Shown here piece after piece: positions 8,473-16,706 of a DNA stretch of 64,000 nucleotides. Source of the DNA: Hohaiivirga grylli (lineage in GTDB: Bacteria > Pseudomonadota > Alphaproteobacteria > Rhizobiales > Beijerinckiaceae); contig NZ_JBBYXI010000001.1 in assembly GCF_039655745.1 (NCBI RefSeq), forward strand, positions 186,001-250,000, given 5' to 3'. Under the pieces are notes generated by a model. That model made no database searches. It was not told the origin of the DNA and saw nothing but the letters and a program-made list of their open reading frames with translations. How positions within the stretch are numbered: position 1 is the stretch's first letter; every line of letters begins with the position of its first letter. A program made the translations under genes and the position numbers.

Positions 8473-8982
8473 ATGATACGCAGATGGATCGAGGTTCATG
8501 ACAAAATGCAACAGGGGTACCGCTATGCGCTAACAGCCCCTGAAGGCACAGATTTTCATCCTGATTTCACTCCTGATCTGACACCTGCTGACATGCTGAA
8601 ACTGGGTGTTTTTGGCGGAAAGTATATGACAGATACCCGGGATGAATTTCCGGAAAGCTGGTTTACAGAAGCTAGACTTTCACCAGAACGTGCCAATCCT
8701 GACCTCAATTATTTCCATATTATCGCCAGCCAGCCGCTTTCAGAATGGCAAAGGAAAGGCTGGATCTATCATGAAGATCCACGTGGGTGGTTTCAGTGGT
8801 ATTGCCGCTATTACATGGGCCGCCGCATACCCAAAGAAGATGAGCGTCAGATCAAACGCTGGAAAGCCATGCGCAGGCATATCGCTCAAATCAGAAAGAA
8901 CTGTGAGGTAGGTGACCCATTCTGCCGTCCGCGGCAGAGGCAGGCCCTTCTGCAATGGGCCTATGATAGCCGGGCTTTTTAG
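8473..8982 (+). CDS. Conserved hypothetical protein (Trp/Tyr/Arg-rich)
   Basis: A 169-residue soluble protein beginning MIRRWIEVHDKMQQGYRYAL. It is rich in aromatic and charged residues (GGKYMTDTRDEFPESWF, GWFQWYCRYYMGRR) and ends in a basic helix (ERQIKRWKAMRRHIAQIRKN). It looks like uncharacterised alphaproteobacterial and fungal-type proteins of this composition, but I know no function. An in-frame start at 8338 would add 45 residues of unconvincing sequence, so I chose 8473. It is divergent from the phosphoesterase gene. Confidence 0.65.
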   Translation: MIRRWIEVHDKMQQGYRYALTAPEGTDFHPDFTPDLTPADMLKLGVFGGKYMTDTRDEFPESWFTEARLSPERANPDLNYFHIIASQPLSEWQRKGWIYHEDPRGWFQWYCRYYMGRRIPKEDERQIKRWKAMRRHIAQIRKNCEVGDPFCRPRQRQALLQWAYDSRAF

Positions 8983-9194
8983 AACAGGTGAGAGCGGGTA
9001 TCCTTTGGAGCAACCCTACAACCAGAAAATACCTGCTCAATGCTGCCAATCGACTTATCATGCGGGCATTGTCCAGTCGGTGAATGAACCAGACCGAACC
9101 ACCATATAAAGGCATAAGTAATACCGGTGATAAAGAAAAACCGTCCTAAGTCTTCCATAAAAGTGGTTCTGTTCAGTCTCATGCGCCTAACCAT
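8979..9194 (-). CDS. Possible small membrane protein
   Basis: A 71-codon frame with one predicted membrane helix (FFFITGITYAFIWWFGLV), followed by a short tail with two cysteines. It overlaps the end of the neighbouring plus-strand gene by 4 bp. No clear ribosome-binding site precedes either in-frame ATG (9194 or 9182). It fills the only gap before the CpxR-like operon. The helix makes it more credible than a random frame, but it remains doubtful. Confidence 0.35.
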   Translation of the reverse strand: MVRRMRLNRTTFMEDLGRFFFITGITYAFIWWFGLVHSPTGQCPHDKSIGSIEQVFSGCRVAPKDTRSHLF

Positions 9195-9257
9195 ACAAAG
9201 CGATTATCAGTCACAAACATGCTTAAACGACTGGGTGTGAAGTAACGTCAGCGCTTG

Positions 9258-9272
9258 GTAAAGTTATGTAAA
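9258..9272 (+). promoter_or_regulatory. CpxR-type box
   Basis: The sequence GTAAAGTTATGTAAA is an exact GTAAA-N5-GTAAA repeat, the CpxR binding consensus known in Enterobacteria. It lies 65 bp upstream of a CpxR-like response regulator gene, the expected place for autoregulation. Confidence 0.65.
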
Positions 9273-9336
9273 TTTTGCTTATTGTTACTAAAAACTCACG
9301 TATGCAGATTTGAGTGCAAAGCCTTGAAGTGGGAAA

Positions 9337-10026
9337 ATGATAAAAGTCTTACTGATTGATGATGACATTGAGCTGACCGGACTGCTGGAAGAATACCTTT
9401 CTGAAGAAGGCCTGCAAACCAAGGCGGTGAACGAAGGACGCATCGGCATCGAAGAAGCAGCATCCGGATACTATGATCTGGTTGTCCTTGATATCATGAT
9501 GCCAAGAATGAATGGTATTGAGGTTTTACAGCGTATCAGAAAATCCTCTGATATCCCCATTTTGATGCTCAGTGCCCGCGGAGATAATATCGATAGAATT
9601 ACCGGGCTGAATCTGGGCGCTGATGATTATCTGCAAAAACCATGCTCACCAAGCGAATTGGTTGCCAGGATCAGAGCAATCCTTCGCAGAACAAAATCTC
9701 TGCAGGGCAATCCGGAGACCCATATCCTGCAATCCGGGTCCCTTAAGCTATTCCCGCGATCACGTTCTGCCGAGTGGCAGGGAGCTGCCCTTGAACTGAC
9801 AGGAACGGAATTCAACCTGCTGGAAGTTCTTGTCAAAAATGCCGGACAGATTGTTGCCAAAAACGATCTTTCAAAAATTGTCTTCGGCCATCCGCTCGCC
9901 GCCTATGATCGGCGTATTGATGTTCATATCAGCAGCATTCGTCAAAAGCTTGGATATCACGCAGATGGCCAGTCCTGGATTCGTTCCATCAGAGGTATGG
10001 GCTATCAGTTAATAGAGGTCATATAA
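9337..10026 (+). CDS. OmpR-family response regulator, CpxR-like
   Basis: 229 residues. The receiver domain (1-118) has the acidic pocket D8-D10, phospho-acceptor D52 in LDIMMPRMNG, and the late Lys in YLQKPCSP. The winged-helix DNA-binding domain (about 130-228) has the typical LELTGTEFNLLEVLVKNAGQ and IDVHISSIRQKLG segments. The arrangement and sequence resemble CpxR of the envelope-stress system. Its stop codon overlaps the kinase start by one base, so the two are coupled. A CpxR-type box upstream supports autoregulation. Confidence 0.9.
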   Translation: MIKVLLIDDDIELTGLLEEYLSEEGLQTKAVNEGRIGIEEAASGYYDLVVLDIMMPRMNGIEVLQRIRKSSDIPILMLSARGDNIDRITGLNLGADDYLQKPCSPSELVARIRAILRRTKSLQGNPETHILQSGSLKLFPRSRSAEWQGAALELTGTEFNLLEVLVKNAGQIVAKNDLSKIVFGHPLAAYDRRIDVHISSIRQKLGYHADGQSWIRSIRGMGYQLIEVI

Positions 10027-11303
10027 TGGGGCGGGTCTTCTGGCGGTTTTTTACTGCGTTATGGCTCACAATAGCCGGCTCAGTCGTCATTATCTTTATA
10101 ATAAATCTGCTATTTGGCCCCCCGCATCTGCCCGACAAAAATTTGTTTGGACAGGAAACCCTTAATCTTGCCGATGCGATTGCCCGAAAATCAGGGAATG
10201 ACGCCCTACAGGTTTTCATTGAATCCGACCTGTTACAGAAAGAATTCGGTTCACATATCTCCTCCAGCATCATTTCAGGCGCATGCCCAGCAATCACACA
10301 GGTACCGAGCAATGAACGCTTCGCACCATCAAAGGGCGAATGCATTCATATTGTTATTGAATTTCCTCCTTTATCCCTTTTTGATTTTCTCAGCCCACTT
10401 GGCCGCCCCGTCTTTGCAGCAACTTTCATGAGCCTGCTTTCAGCTCTGTGGCTGGCAAGGTACTTTCTACAGCCGCTAGAGATTCTCAAGACAGGGCTCA
10501 AATCTCTGGCTAAAGGGAATTTCAATACCCGTATCAGTGGAATGATTGGCAAGCGCAGTGATGAGATTGCCACCGTCGCCCATGACTTTGATCAATCGGC
10601 CTCCAAACTGGAAATTCTGAACCAGTCTCAAAAACGACTGTTCCATGACATCTCCCATGAGCTTCGGTCACCACTTTCACGGCTAAGAGCCGCAACTGGT
10701 GTACTGGAAAAGAATACCAGCAGATTACCTATCATGCTGGAACGCATTAACCGGGAGTGTAATCGGCTGGACAGCCTGGTTGGTGAGATTCTAACGCTTG
10801 CTCAACTGGAAACAGATCAACCTCAATCTCTTGAAAAACAAAGGGTTGATATTATCGAGCTGATTGCAGCCATAGTCAGTGACGCTTCATTTGAGGGGCA
10901 GGCCAAGAATATTTCCATTCAGTTTGATGCCAGCAAAAGCATAATGGCTCAGGTCAATGAGGAGTTACTCACCCGGGCCATTGAAAATGTCATTCGTAAT
11001 TCCATCAAGTTTTGTGATGCCGGAGGACATATTGAGATTGTAACAAGTCTCAGTCCCGATAAACAAAATCTCAACATCCGGATTAAAGATGATGGCCCCG
11101 GTCTGGACGAGAGCGAACTGGAAACAATATTCAAGCCTTTTACGAAAAGTGGCAATTCCATAGACAAACAAGGTGCAGGCCTTGGACTTTCAATAGCCCA
11201 ACGCGCCATTGAGCTTCATGAAGGGCAAATAACTGCAGACAGCTATGATAGCCATGGCTTGATCATAGCGATTAACCTGCCATTACAACCCTTTGCTGCA
11301 TAG
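10026..11303 (+). CDS. Sensor histidine kinase, CpxA-like
   Basis: 425 residues. There is a membrane helix at about 12-30, a periplasmic domain to about 125 containing two cysteines (Cys87 and Cys106), a second helix at about 127-148, and HAMP at about 149-200. The HisKA helix has phospho-acceptor His211 in FHDISHELRSPLSRL, and the HATPase domain has the N box (AIENVIRNSIKFC) and G box DDGPGLDE plus GAGLGLSIAQ. It is a typical inner-membrane envelope-stress kinase paired with the preceding regulator. The signal sensed is unknown; the two periplasmic cysteines could be redox-active. Confidence 0.9.
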   Translation: MGRVFWRFFTALWLTIAGSVVIIFIINLLFGPPHLPDKNLFGQETLNLADAIARKSGNDALQVFIESDLLQKEFGSHISSSIISGACPAITQVPSNERFAPSKGECIHIVIEFPPLSLFDFLSPLGRPVFAATFMSLLSALWLARYFLQPLEILKTGLKSLAKGNFNTRISGMIGKRSDEIATVAHDFDQSASKLEILNQSQKRLFHDISHELRSPLSRLRAATGVLEKNTSRLPIMLERINRECNRLDSLVGEILTLAQLETDQPQSLEKQRVDIIELIAAIVSDASFEGQAKNISIQFDASKSIMAQVNEELLTRAIENVIRNSIKFCDAGGHIEIVTSLSPDKQNLNIRIKDDGPGLDESELETIFKPFTKSGNSIDKQGAGLGLSIAQRAIELHEGQITADSYDSHGLIIAINLPLQPFAA

Positions 11304-11327
11304 GAATATTACGAGGAGTTTAACAGC

Positions 11328-11744
11328 TTATCTTTTCAGTAGAACGCTACCCATCAACCACATTAAGGCATTTCCCCAAACCTTAAAAATCCAGATACAA
11401 CAGAGTAAATAGGTCACAAACCATAGGTAAATAATTAATGGCGGATCAAAAGCCATGTCAGAAGGCAATTTTAACATAACTTCACAAATTGATTGCCCCC
11501 AGACATACCGTCCAGCCATTAGCCTTAGAGCAAAACGCATCTGCCAGAAAATGGTGAAGCTTATTGGCAGCAGAAAAATATGTTCTGCCAAATTGAACCG
11601 TTGTTTTCGGCAAAGGATATAGGCAATCAAAAACAACAATGCAGTCCAGATAATGCCTATAACCGAATCTGCGGTTTCATCTGTACAGGTATCAATTGTC
11701 ATTGCCAGATGACTATTCAAGACTCCCAGACAAAGCAAAACCAA
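11328..11744 (-). CDS. Unrecognised multi-pass membrane protein with unusual start
   Basis: At least 138 residues with three to four hydrophobic helices (SVIGIIWTALLFLIAYIL, HIFLLPISFTIFWQM, IIYLWFVTYLLCCIWIF). No ATG exists in frame. The first conventional start is TTG at 11744, without a good ribosome-binding site. The frame stays open and protein-like upstream to TAA at 11820-11822. A good GGGAG (11798-11802) sits 8 bp before an ATT at 11787-11789, as if an ATG had mutated to ATT. It may use a rare start or be decaying. No function can be given. Confidence 0.45.
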   Translation of the reverse strand: MVLLCLGVLNSHLAMTIDTCTDETADSVIGIIWTALLFLIAYILCRKQRFNLAEHIFLLPISFTIFWQMRFALRLMAGRYVWGQSICEVMLKLPSDMAFDPPLIIYLWFVTYLLCCIWIFKVWGNALMWLMGSVLLKR

Positions 11745-11954
11745 ACCAGTGAAGGTTCTGAAATTTGAAAATAAGAATTCACTTTTAATAGGGACGTCTC
11801 CCAGAATTATTTTCTCATATTATATTTCATAACATACCACTCACTGACAAAATAGCTTCCGCAGATCAACTCCTGAGAGAATACGTAATCACTGCGCAAA
11901 AACTGCATATTAGCCTTCTATAAAAGTTGAATGGCAGCTTTAAGAGGCAGATAT

Positions 11955-12362
11955 ATGAAATGGATTCTTCGATTTTTTGCAGCAGTGGTTACCTTTGTAT
12001 TATTATCACCAATGCTAGTACTACTGTTATTCTATATAGGTTTTAATATTCGTATTTCTGATTGCTCGGCAGCAGATGAAACAATCCTAACGCAAAGTGA
12101 AGCTCTGGAGTTTGCTCAAAACCATATCCTGAATGATGATAAAGGGTTGTGGAATCACTATAAAATTACGGACAGAACAGAAAAACAAGCAATCATTAAA
12201 AATCATATCAACGTAACAAGTGGTGGAACTTACGAAGATGGTGAAGAGAGTAAGAATTTATGGACCGCGGATTTCACGGGAATCATAAATAATCAGCGCC
12301 CAATTTATACTCTTTTCTTCAATAAATGTGGCTCACCAGTACATTTACTACGCATGTTTTAA
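11955..12362 (+). CDS. Uncharacterised membrane-anchored protein
   Basis: A 135-residue protein starting MKWILRFFAAVVTFVLLSPM, with one N-terminal helix (about 4-32) and an extracytoplasmic domain with two cysteines (Cys in IRISDCSAAD and in FFNKCGSP) that could be disulphide-bonded. The domain (SEALEFAQNHILNDD...) looks compact, but I do not recognise it. AAGAGG lies 7 bp before ATG 11955, which is therefore preferred over 11931. It is followed 17 bp later by another membrane-protein gene on the same strand, suggesting a two-gene unit. Confidence 0.6.
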   Translation: MKWILRFFAAVVTFVLLSPMLVLLLFYIGFNIRISDCSAADETILTQSEALEFAQNHILNDDKGLWNHYKITDRTEKQAIIKNHINVTSGGTYEDGEESKNLWTADFTGIINNQRPIYTLFFNKCGSPVHLLRMF

Positions 12363-12379
12363 ATCATAAGTGAATAATC

Positions 12380-13090
12380 ATGCATCCATTTGAAAAACAT
12401 CAGAAATTTAAATTAATTCTTCTGCTCATCACATGCATATATACGCTGTTTCATAATCCACTCGCTGCTAACTCATATCTGACGAATGAGACTGAGCTAC
12501 GGCTCAATGACAGCCAAATTATAAAGATACAGCTTCTCCATGAAGAAGGGTTTTTCTCAAGTGACCCAACACGTCTGGTAATTTCAGATGGAACCGGCCG
12601 GTTTACCGCTATTGGCCCGATGAATAAGAATGTAACGCTCAACTGTAACTGGTCTGAAACCTCCTGCTGGGGCTATGACCATACCGCAAATGAGGTTCAT
12701 GTTATTGATGCAGGCTCTTTTGATAATAAGGGCTTAGAAATTTATGAAGTTGGCGAGAGTTTCCAAGGCTTCAAGGTTCGCAATGCGACGTTATTTGAGT
12801 TCATATCTGCGGAAGTAACCTACATTATCTCAAAGCCGCTTGGCTTTCTATCGCTCATAGTATTGGCAGCTTTTTTCTATTTTACGCTTATCGCAGGATT
12901 ATGCATGGCTCCACACGAAAACCATCTATTATGGTTTGTATGCCTGCTGTTATTGCTCGGTGCATTATGTCTGCTGTTATTTTTGATAATAATTGTGTTT
13001 TGGATAACTGATTACTGTGCTTTCTCAGGATTCTTTGGCCTACTGATAGGTGTCGGAGGTGTGGAATGGGTAAGACGTAGAAAGATATAA
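12380..13090 (+). CDS. Uncharacterised exported protein with C-terminal membrane helices
   Basis: A 236-residue protein with an N-terminal signal or helix (LILLLITCIYTLFHNPLAANS), then an extracytoplasmic domain of about 110 residues with a Cys pair (NCNWSETSCWGY). Three hydrophobic helices follow at about 155-235 (LGFLSLIVLAAFFYFTLIAG, LLWFVCLLLLLGALCLLLFL and a glycine-rich third), ending in a basic WVRRRKI tail. I do not recognise the family. It follows the previous gene closely and probably shares its transcript. Low G+C relative to neighbours suggests acquired DNA. Confidence 0.6.
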   Translation: MHPFEKHQKFKLILLLITCIYTLFHNPLAANSYLTNETELRLNDSQIIKIQLLHEEGFFSSDPTRLVISDGTGRFTAIGPMNKNVTLNCNWSETSCWGYDHTANEVHVIDAGSFDNKGLEIYEVGESFQGFKVRNATLFEFISAEVTYIISKPLGFLSLIVLAAFFYFTLIAGLCMAPHENHLLWFVCLLLLLGALCLLLFLIIIVFWITDYCAFSGFFGLLIGVGGVEWVRRRKI

Positions 13091-13504
13091 TCAGACTGGA
13101 TTAATCCAGAACTCAGGTACTTCTTTTATATCTTCAAATCTTCCCTTAAGTGCATTGATGACATTGCTATCGGAAGTTGCAACCTCCCAAAAACTACTAT
13201 CAAAAGCTTTTAAAATAACCCATGGACGCTTTGGAAAGATTGGAAGGAAACTGGTAAACTGCCCCCAAATGACTTGCGTCGTATTCTGAGCAAGTTCCAT
13301 CAATTGAACACCTTTAATTCTTGTACCTGTCAGGGCCAACTGATCAAATTCGATACGACTATTGCCCATGATATCCAGCTCTTCATCAGCATCGGAGACA
13401 ATCCAATCTGCTTCCAATCCATGATCGGACAAAACCTCAAGCAGCTCCTTCAGGTCAAACGATAAACAATGGTTGTTTTTGTCAGAAATTTGAAAATACT
13501 TCAT
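13091..13504 (-). CDS. Uncharacterised cytosolic protein
   Basis: A 137-residue acidic protein without signal or membrane segments, starting MKYFQISDKNNHCLSFDLKE. Features are an N-terminal acidic stretch (DADEELDIMG) and a C-terminal Trp/Phe-rich part (RPWVILKAFDSSFWEVATSD). Its size, acidity and position among orphan genes resemble immunity-type proteins, but no toxin partner is visible beside it. It ends 1 bp from the stop of the convergent membrane-protein gene. Confidence 0.55.
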   Translation of the reverse strand: MKYFQISDKNNHCLSFDLKELLEVLSDHGLEADWIVSDADEELDIMGNSRIEFDQLALTGTRIKGVQLMELAQNTTQVIWGQFTSFLPIFPKRPWVILKAFDSSFWEVATSDSNVINALKGRFEDIKEVPEFWINPV

Positions 13505-13585
13505 CGAAAAATCACGTTTTTATACTCGGAATAAATCTCTATGATATGGTTGGGCTCAATCGCAAGCCCTTGAGGGAATTTTCAC

Positions 13586-14035
13586 GTGACTGCTGAGCAA
13601 ATCTGGAATTCTGAATTTATTCGCTTCCTGAGCTTCCGTTCAGCTTTTGGGCCCATGCAGTTTCTGATTAGTCTGGTTATATTGGTTATCCTGATTGGTA
13701 ATATTCGGGTTTTTGGTGAGCAGTTTGGTATTCCGATTACACATCCGGCAATCATGATTATTGCCTCATATTGTGGGCTTGCCCTTCAAAGCGCCCGCCT
13801 GAAAGATGCCAGGATTTATCGGGTACTCATTATTGTAAACCTTCTGATGCCATTTCTTATTGGTGCGGTGACAACAACAGATTTAACATGGAATTATTAT
13901 GAGCCTGCCAGTCTGCTGAATATGGCAAAGGCATCGCTGAGTCATATCATTTACTGGTTATGGCTTCTGGCCTATCTTCTACTTCTGTTCTTTGCCCCTT
14001 CAAAGTTACAATCAGATAAAAAAACGGCCCCGTAA
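13586..14035 (+). CDS. Four-helix membrane protein of unknown function
   Basis: 149 residues with four predicted helices (QFLISLVILVILIGNIRVFG, HPAIMIIASYCGLALQS, IYRVLIIVNLLMPFLIGAV, HIIYWLWLLAYLLLLFFAP). Translation most likely starts at GTG 13586, with GAGGGA about 8 bp upstream. No domain recognised. Its stop codon lies inside the loop of its terminator hairpin. Confidence 0.6.
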   Translation: MTAEQIWNSEFIRFLSFRSAFGPMQFLISLVILVILIGNIRVFGEQFGIPITHPAIMIIASYCGLALQSARLKDARIYRVLIIVNLLMPFLIGAVTTTDLTWNYYEPASLLNMAKASLSHIIYWLWLLAYLLLLFFAPSKLQSDKKTAP

Positions 14036-14042
14036 GGCCGTT
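14023..14042 (+). terminator. Terminator hairpin overlapping stop codon
   Basis: AACGGCC and GGCCGTT form a 7-bp stem; the TAA stop (14033-14035) is in the loop. It is followed by CTTG rather than a long T run and preceded by AAAAA, so it may work better on the minus strand. Confidence 0.55.
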
Positions 14043-14101
14043 CTTGAATTGTTTTGTACAAAGCCCGAAAACATCCAGACTACACCCTGACATCAGGGCA
14101 A

Positions 14102-14629
14102 TTATTTTGACCAGTCATTCCAGACAAGCTGGTCAACAGCAAAACCATTAGCTTTGGCAATGTCGAGATATTCGCGTTTTGTCTTCGCATCAATCGAAGG
14201 CTTACGGGATAACAGCCAGAGATAGCTGCGATCATTGCCAGCTACCAACGCGTAGTTATAGCCCTTATCCAGCGCGATAATATTATAGCCACCATAGAAC
14301 GGGCCGAAGAATGAAACCTTTAGTGCGCCGACATTCGGCTCACTGACAAACTTGGCAACACCAACGCTTTCTTTCCATTCTTTAGTACGCGGGTCATAAC
14401 CGCGGTTGGTGACACGTACCGTACCATCTTCCTGAATGGCATAATTTGCAGTTGCCTTTGTCAGGCCTCTCTCAAAAGAGTTCTCAAGACGGGCAATCTC
14501 ATACCAATCCCCCTGATACCGCTTCACATCAAAGTTATTGATAACTGAGAGATCTTTGGGTGGAGAGACAGAGCAGGCTGTAAGGAACAGGGCCGATACG
14601 GCGGCAAAAATGCTCGTTATAAATTTCAT
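14102..14629 (-). CDS. blc: Outer-membrane lipocalin Blc
   Basis: A 175-residue lipoprotein with lipobox LTAC at about residues 16-19. The lipocalin fingerprint is clear: DVKRYQGDWYEIARLENSFERG (N-terminal GxW), NRGYDPRTKEW, and the late segment NYALVAGNDRSYLWLLSRKP typical of bacterial lipocalins. Blc binds phospholipids or lysophospholipids at the outer membrane and is usually a stress or stationary-phase gene. It is monocistronic on the minus strand. A small CCCTGA/TCAGGG hairpin follows the stop. Confidence 0.93.
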   Translation of the reverse strand: MKFITSIFAAVSALFLTACSVSPPKDLSVINNFDVKRYQGDWYEIARLENSFERGLTKATANYAIQEDGTVRVTNRGYDPRTKEWKESVGVAKFVSEPNVGALKVSFFGPFYGGYNIIALDKGYNYALVAGNDRSYLWLLSRKPSIDAKTKREYLDIAKANGFAVDQLVWNDWSK

Positions 14630-14936
14630 AAGTTCCTCCCATGAACTGAATCATAACTAGGGCATAACGCGCCACTCTCCAGACCGGAGAGAATTTTGGG
14701 AAGAGATATGAGCGGGAATAGGGTTGACAAATCACCGGATATCGGGGGGCACGATGGCTTTCCTGTTTGCCCTGGGCGCATCCGTCTTATGCAACACGCA
14801 TCAAGCATTCCCAGATCTCCTTAGAAAAACGCAGGCTCAGGATTATATTTGATCTGTAGTTGAATCTGTTTCGCATATTGCGTACCAAAAGCCATAGAGA
14901 CCAGCGTTAGAGCCGCATGCGATCACCTATCTTAAA
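14630..14936. other. Non-coding interval between blc and the Panacea cassette
   Basis: 307 bp upstream of blc. I see no gene-like frame. A small hairpin (CTCTCC 14675-14680 with GGAGAG 14686-14691) and a TTGACA-like element near 14724 are the only visible structure. No copy of the tRNA-Gly 3' end that would mark an attachment site was found. Confidence 0.5.
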
Positions 14937-15662
14937 TTAATCAAACAGTCCCGGTTGCTTAGAATCTTTATCTTGTGTGTCACGCTCTTCTTTTGAAGGT
15001 GCAGGCATACCCTTTAGCTTAACAAGTGCTTGATTAAATCCCTCAGCAAAGCATTCTAACATTTCTATCTTACGCTTTTCACTAATACGAGGGATATCTC
15101 GTGTATCGATTACCTCAAGCTCACGAGGTAATTTTGGTTTAGGACTACTGAAGTCTAATATTTGAAAATAGGCCGTATCAAGATCAGGGTCCTGCATCAA
15201 AATTTCATCAACAAGTGTAACAAACAAGGATAGTCGTTCATCTGTTATCTTGAGGGGGTTCGTACGCCAGAAAATGAACCATGGAAAGTATAACTGCCCA
15301 CCAATGCCATAAATCATCGGTGGCTCAAATGGAACCATTAAGCCACGGCCAACTGGGTAATGTCGTCTTCCGACTAACTGATAAAAATCTGGATTAACTC
15401 CAGAAAAATGACCATGAATTAAAGGCAAAATTTCAAGCAATCTATCACGGACAACTTGTCTTCTAATTTTGCTTATACCTCTAAGAACTTCGTCATACGG
15501 CTGGCCTAAAATTAGCAAATCCTTCACTGCCCCAAATAGAGGATCATAGCTAAAATTTGGTGGGTTTAAGGCTAGCCTAACCAGTCTATTAGACACTGTT
15601 TCTGGTTTATTGGCTAGATTCCTAGCTAAGTGTTGAAGGGACGGTATTCGCAAATCTGCCAT
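14937..15662 (-). CDS. Putative toxin or effector partner of the Panacea gene
   Basis: A 241-residue protein starting MADLRIPSLQHLARNLANKP, without signal or membrane helices. It has a basic N-terminal third (KIRRQVVRDRLLEIL), a central aromatic part (GIGGQLYFPWFIFWRTNP) and a hydrophilic tail (KEERDTQDKDSKQPGLFD). No catalytic motif recognised. It begins 11 bp after the DUF4065/Panacea gene, so the two form one unit. Panacea (PanA/SocA-like) proteins are antitoxins or proteolysis adaptors paired with many different toxins, so this is a candidate toxin. That role is an inference from neighbourhood. Confidence 0.55.
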   Translation of the reverse strand: MADLRIPSLQHLARNLANKPETVSNRLVRLALNPPNFSYDPLFGAVKDLLILGQPYDEVLRGISKIRRQVVRDRLLEILPLIHGHFSGVNPDFYQLVGRRHYPVGRGLMVPFEPPMIYGIGGQLYFPWFIFWRTNPLKITDERLSLFVTLVDEILMQDPDLDTAYFQILDFSSPKPKLPRELEVIDTRDIPRISEKRKIEMLECFAEGFNQALVKLKGMPAPSKEERDTQDKDSKQPGLFD

Positions 15663-15673
15663 ATGGTTAATAC

Positions 15674-16183
15674 CTATTGTATGGGGGATAAATAAATAGC
15701 TTTCTTATAAAATTCTTTTATTTGAGCATCATCAATTTTCATTCCAGGGTTTACTATTCCTCCATGATTCCAAACTGTATACCAAGGTCCACCCTCAATA
15801 TGACTCAGCTCAACAAGATAGCTTGCATTGAGTTTCGTGTAAAAAGCCGCCACTTGTTCTAATAACTCTTTTGTTTCCGAATCAAAATTGTAAAGTACTG
15901 ATTGTGATTTACCACTAAAGGGATCAACTTGTGTTGCGCGATCTACTATAGGAGCACGATCAAATTTTTTAAATTCTCTATATAAATATGGAAGAACTGG
16001 ACCGTATTCCCAAGCTTCAAATTTATGGCGTATCAACGGACGATCTAATTTAATAAGCGACCAAACATGACAAAAATATACTATTTTCTGCAAGGCCAAA
16101 TTTGTAATAGGCCGACCTTCTTTATCGCAAAAATCAAGTACAAAATTTGCGATGGAACGTCCATCATATCCCGTTAAAGTCAT
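15674..16183 (-). CDS. Panacea-domain (DUF4065) protein, putative antitoxin
   Basis: 169 residues from MTLTGYDGRSIANFVLDFCD. The Panacea pattern is clear: an N-terminal ANFVLD helix, NLALQKIVYFCHVWSLIKLD, the KFEAWEYGPVLPYLYREFKK core, then a long helix and the GGPWYTVWN motif. SocA of Caulobacter and PanA antitoxins belong here. The start at 16183 is fixed by GGGGA 7 bp upstream; an in-frame extension to 16363 runs into the tRNA terminator and is not real. The gene sits just behind tRNA-Gly, a common place for acquired cassettes. Confidence 0.8.
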   Translation of the reverse strand: MTLTGYDGRSIANFVLDFCDKEGRPITNLALQKIVYFCHVWSLIKLDRPLIRHKFEAWEYGPVLPYLYREFKKFDRAPIVDRATQVDPFSGKSQSVLYNFDSETKELLEQVAAFYTKLNASYLVELSHIEGGPWYTVWNHGGIVNPGMKIDDAQIKEFYKKAIYLSPIQ

Positions 16184-16321
16184 AGCAATGTTCCCCATAT
16201 GTTCATATCTAATTTGATTATAAAAATCAATAGATAATATCCTCTCCTGCAAACACTGCAAAAATTGAAGGAAATATAGATAAAACCCAAACAACTTGAG
16301 CTCAATAGCATACCTAGAAAC

Positions 16322-16350
16322 AAAAAAACGGCCCCGAAGGACCGTGTTTT
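16322..16350 (-). terminator. tRNA-Gly transcript terminator
   Basis: On the minus strand ACGGTCC pairs with GGGCCGT (one G-T pair) around a TTCG-containing loop, followed by TTTTTTT. It ends the tRNA-Gly transcript and separates it from the Panacea gene. Confidence 0.8.
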
Positions 16351-16376
16351 TTGACGCTTCCATCTCTTGGAGAGAT

Positions 16377-16451
16377 TGGAGCGGGCGATGGGATTCGAAC
16401 CCACGACCCCAACCTTGGCAAGGTTGTGCTCTACCCCTGAGCTACACCCGC
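16377..16451 (-). tRNA. tRNA-Gly (anticodon GCC)
   Basis: On the minus strand the gene reads GCGGGTGTAGCTCAGGGGTA at its 5' end. It has a complete acceptor stem (GCGGGTG/CGCCCGC with one wobble), D arm, anticodon stem-loop with TTGCCAA, and T arm GTGGGTTCGAATCCCAT. The CCA end appears to be encoded (16377-16379) after discriminator base T. It decodes GGC/GGU glycine codons. Confidence 0.97.
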
Positions 16452-16706
16452 GCTGGGCATGTGATTGCCTAAGCGAGGTGTGTCATTTGCCTCAAATAAT
16501 CGGACTTGGCAAGGGGGTTTTCGCAGATAAGTGCATTTTTTCTCATCAAAGCGGCAAAATTCTGGATAACATCGTTAAATTCAGGCTGGAATACCCGTGT
16601 ATGAAATGCTCTATCATCATGATCTCTCACTCTTTTTTGCTTGTGGTGCGATATGCAGGTGATAAATATGGCAAATTCTGTCGTCTTTTAAACCTGCCGG
16701 GCAGAC

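Noticed and set aside
14630..16451. Integrative element using tRNA-Gly as attachment site
   Set aside because: No integrase and no duplicated tRNA 3' end were found at the far side of the Panacea cassette.
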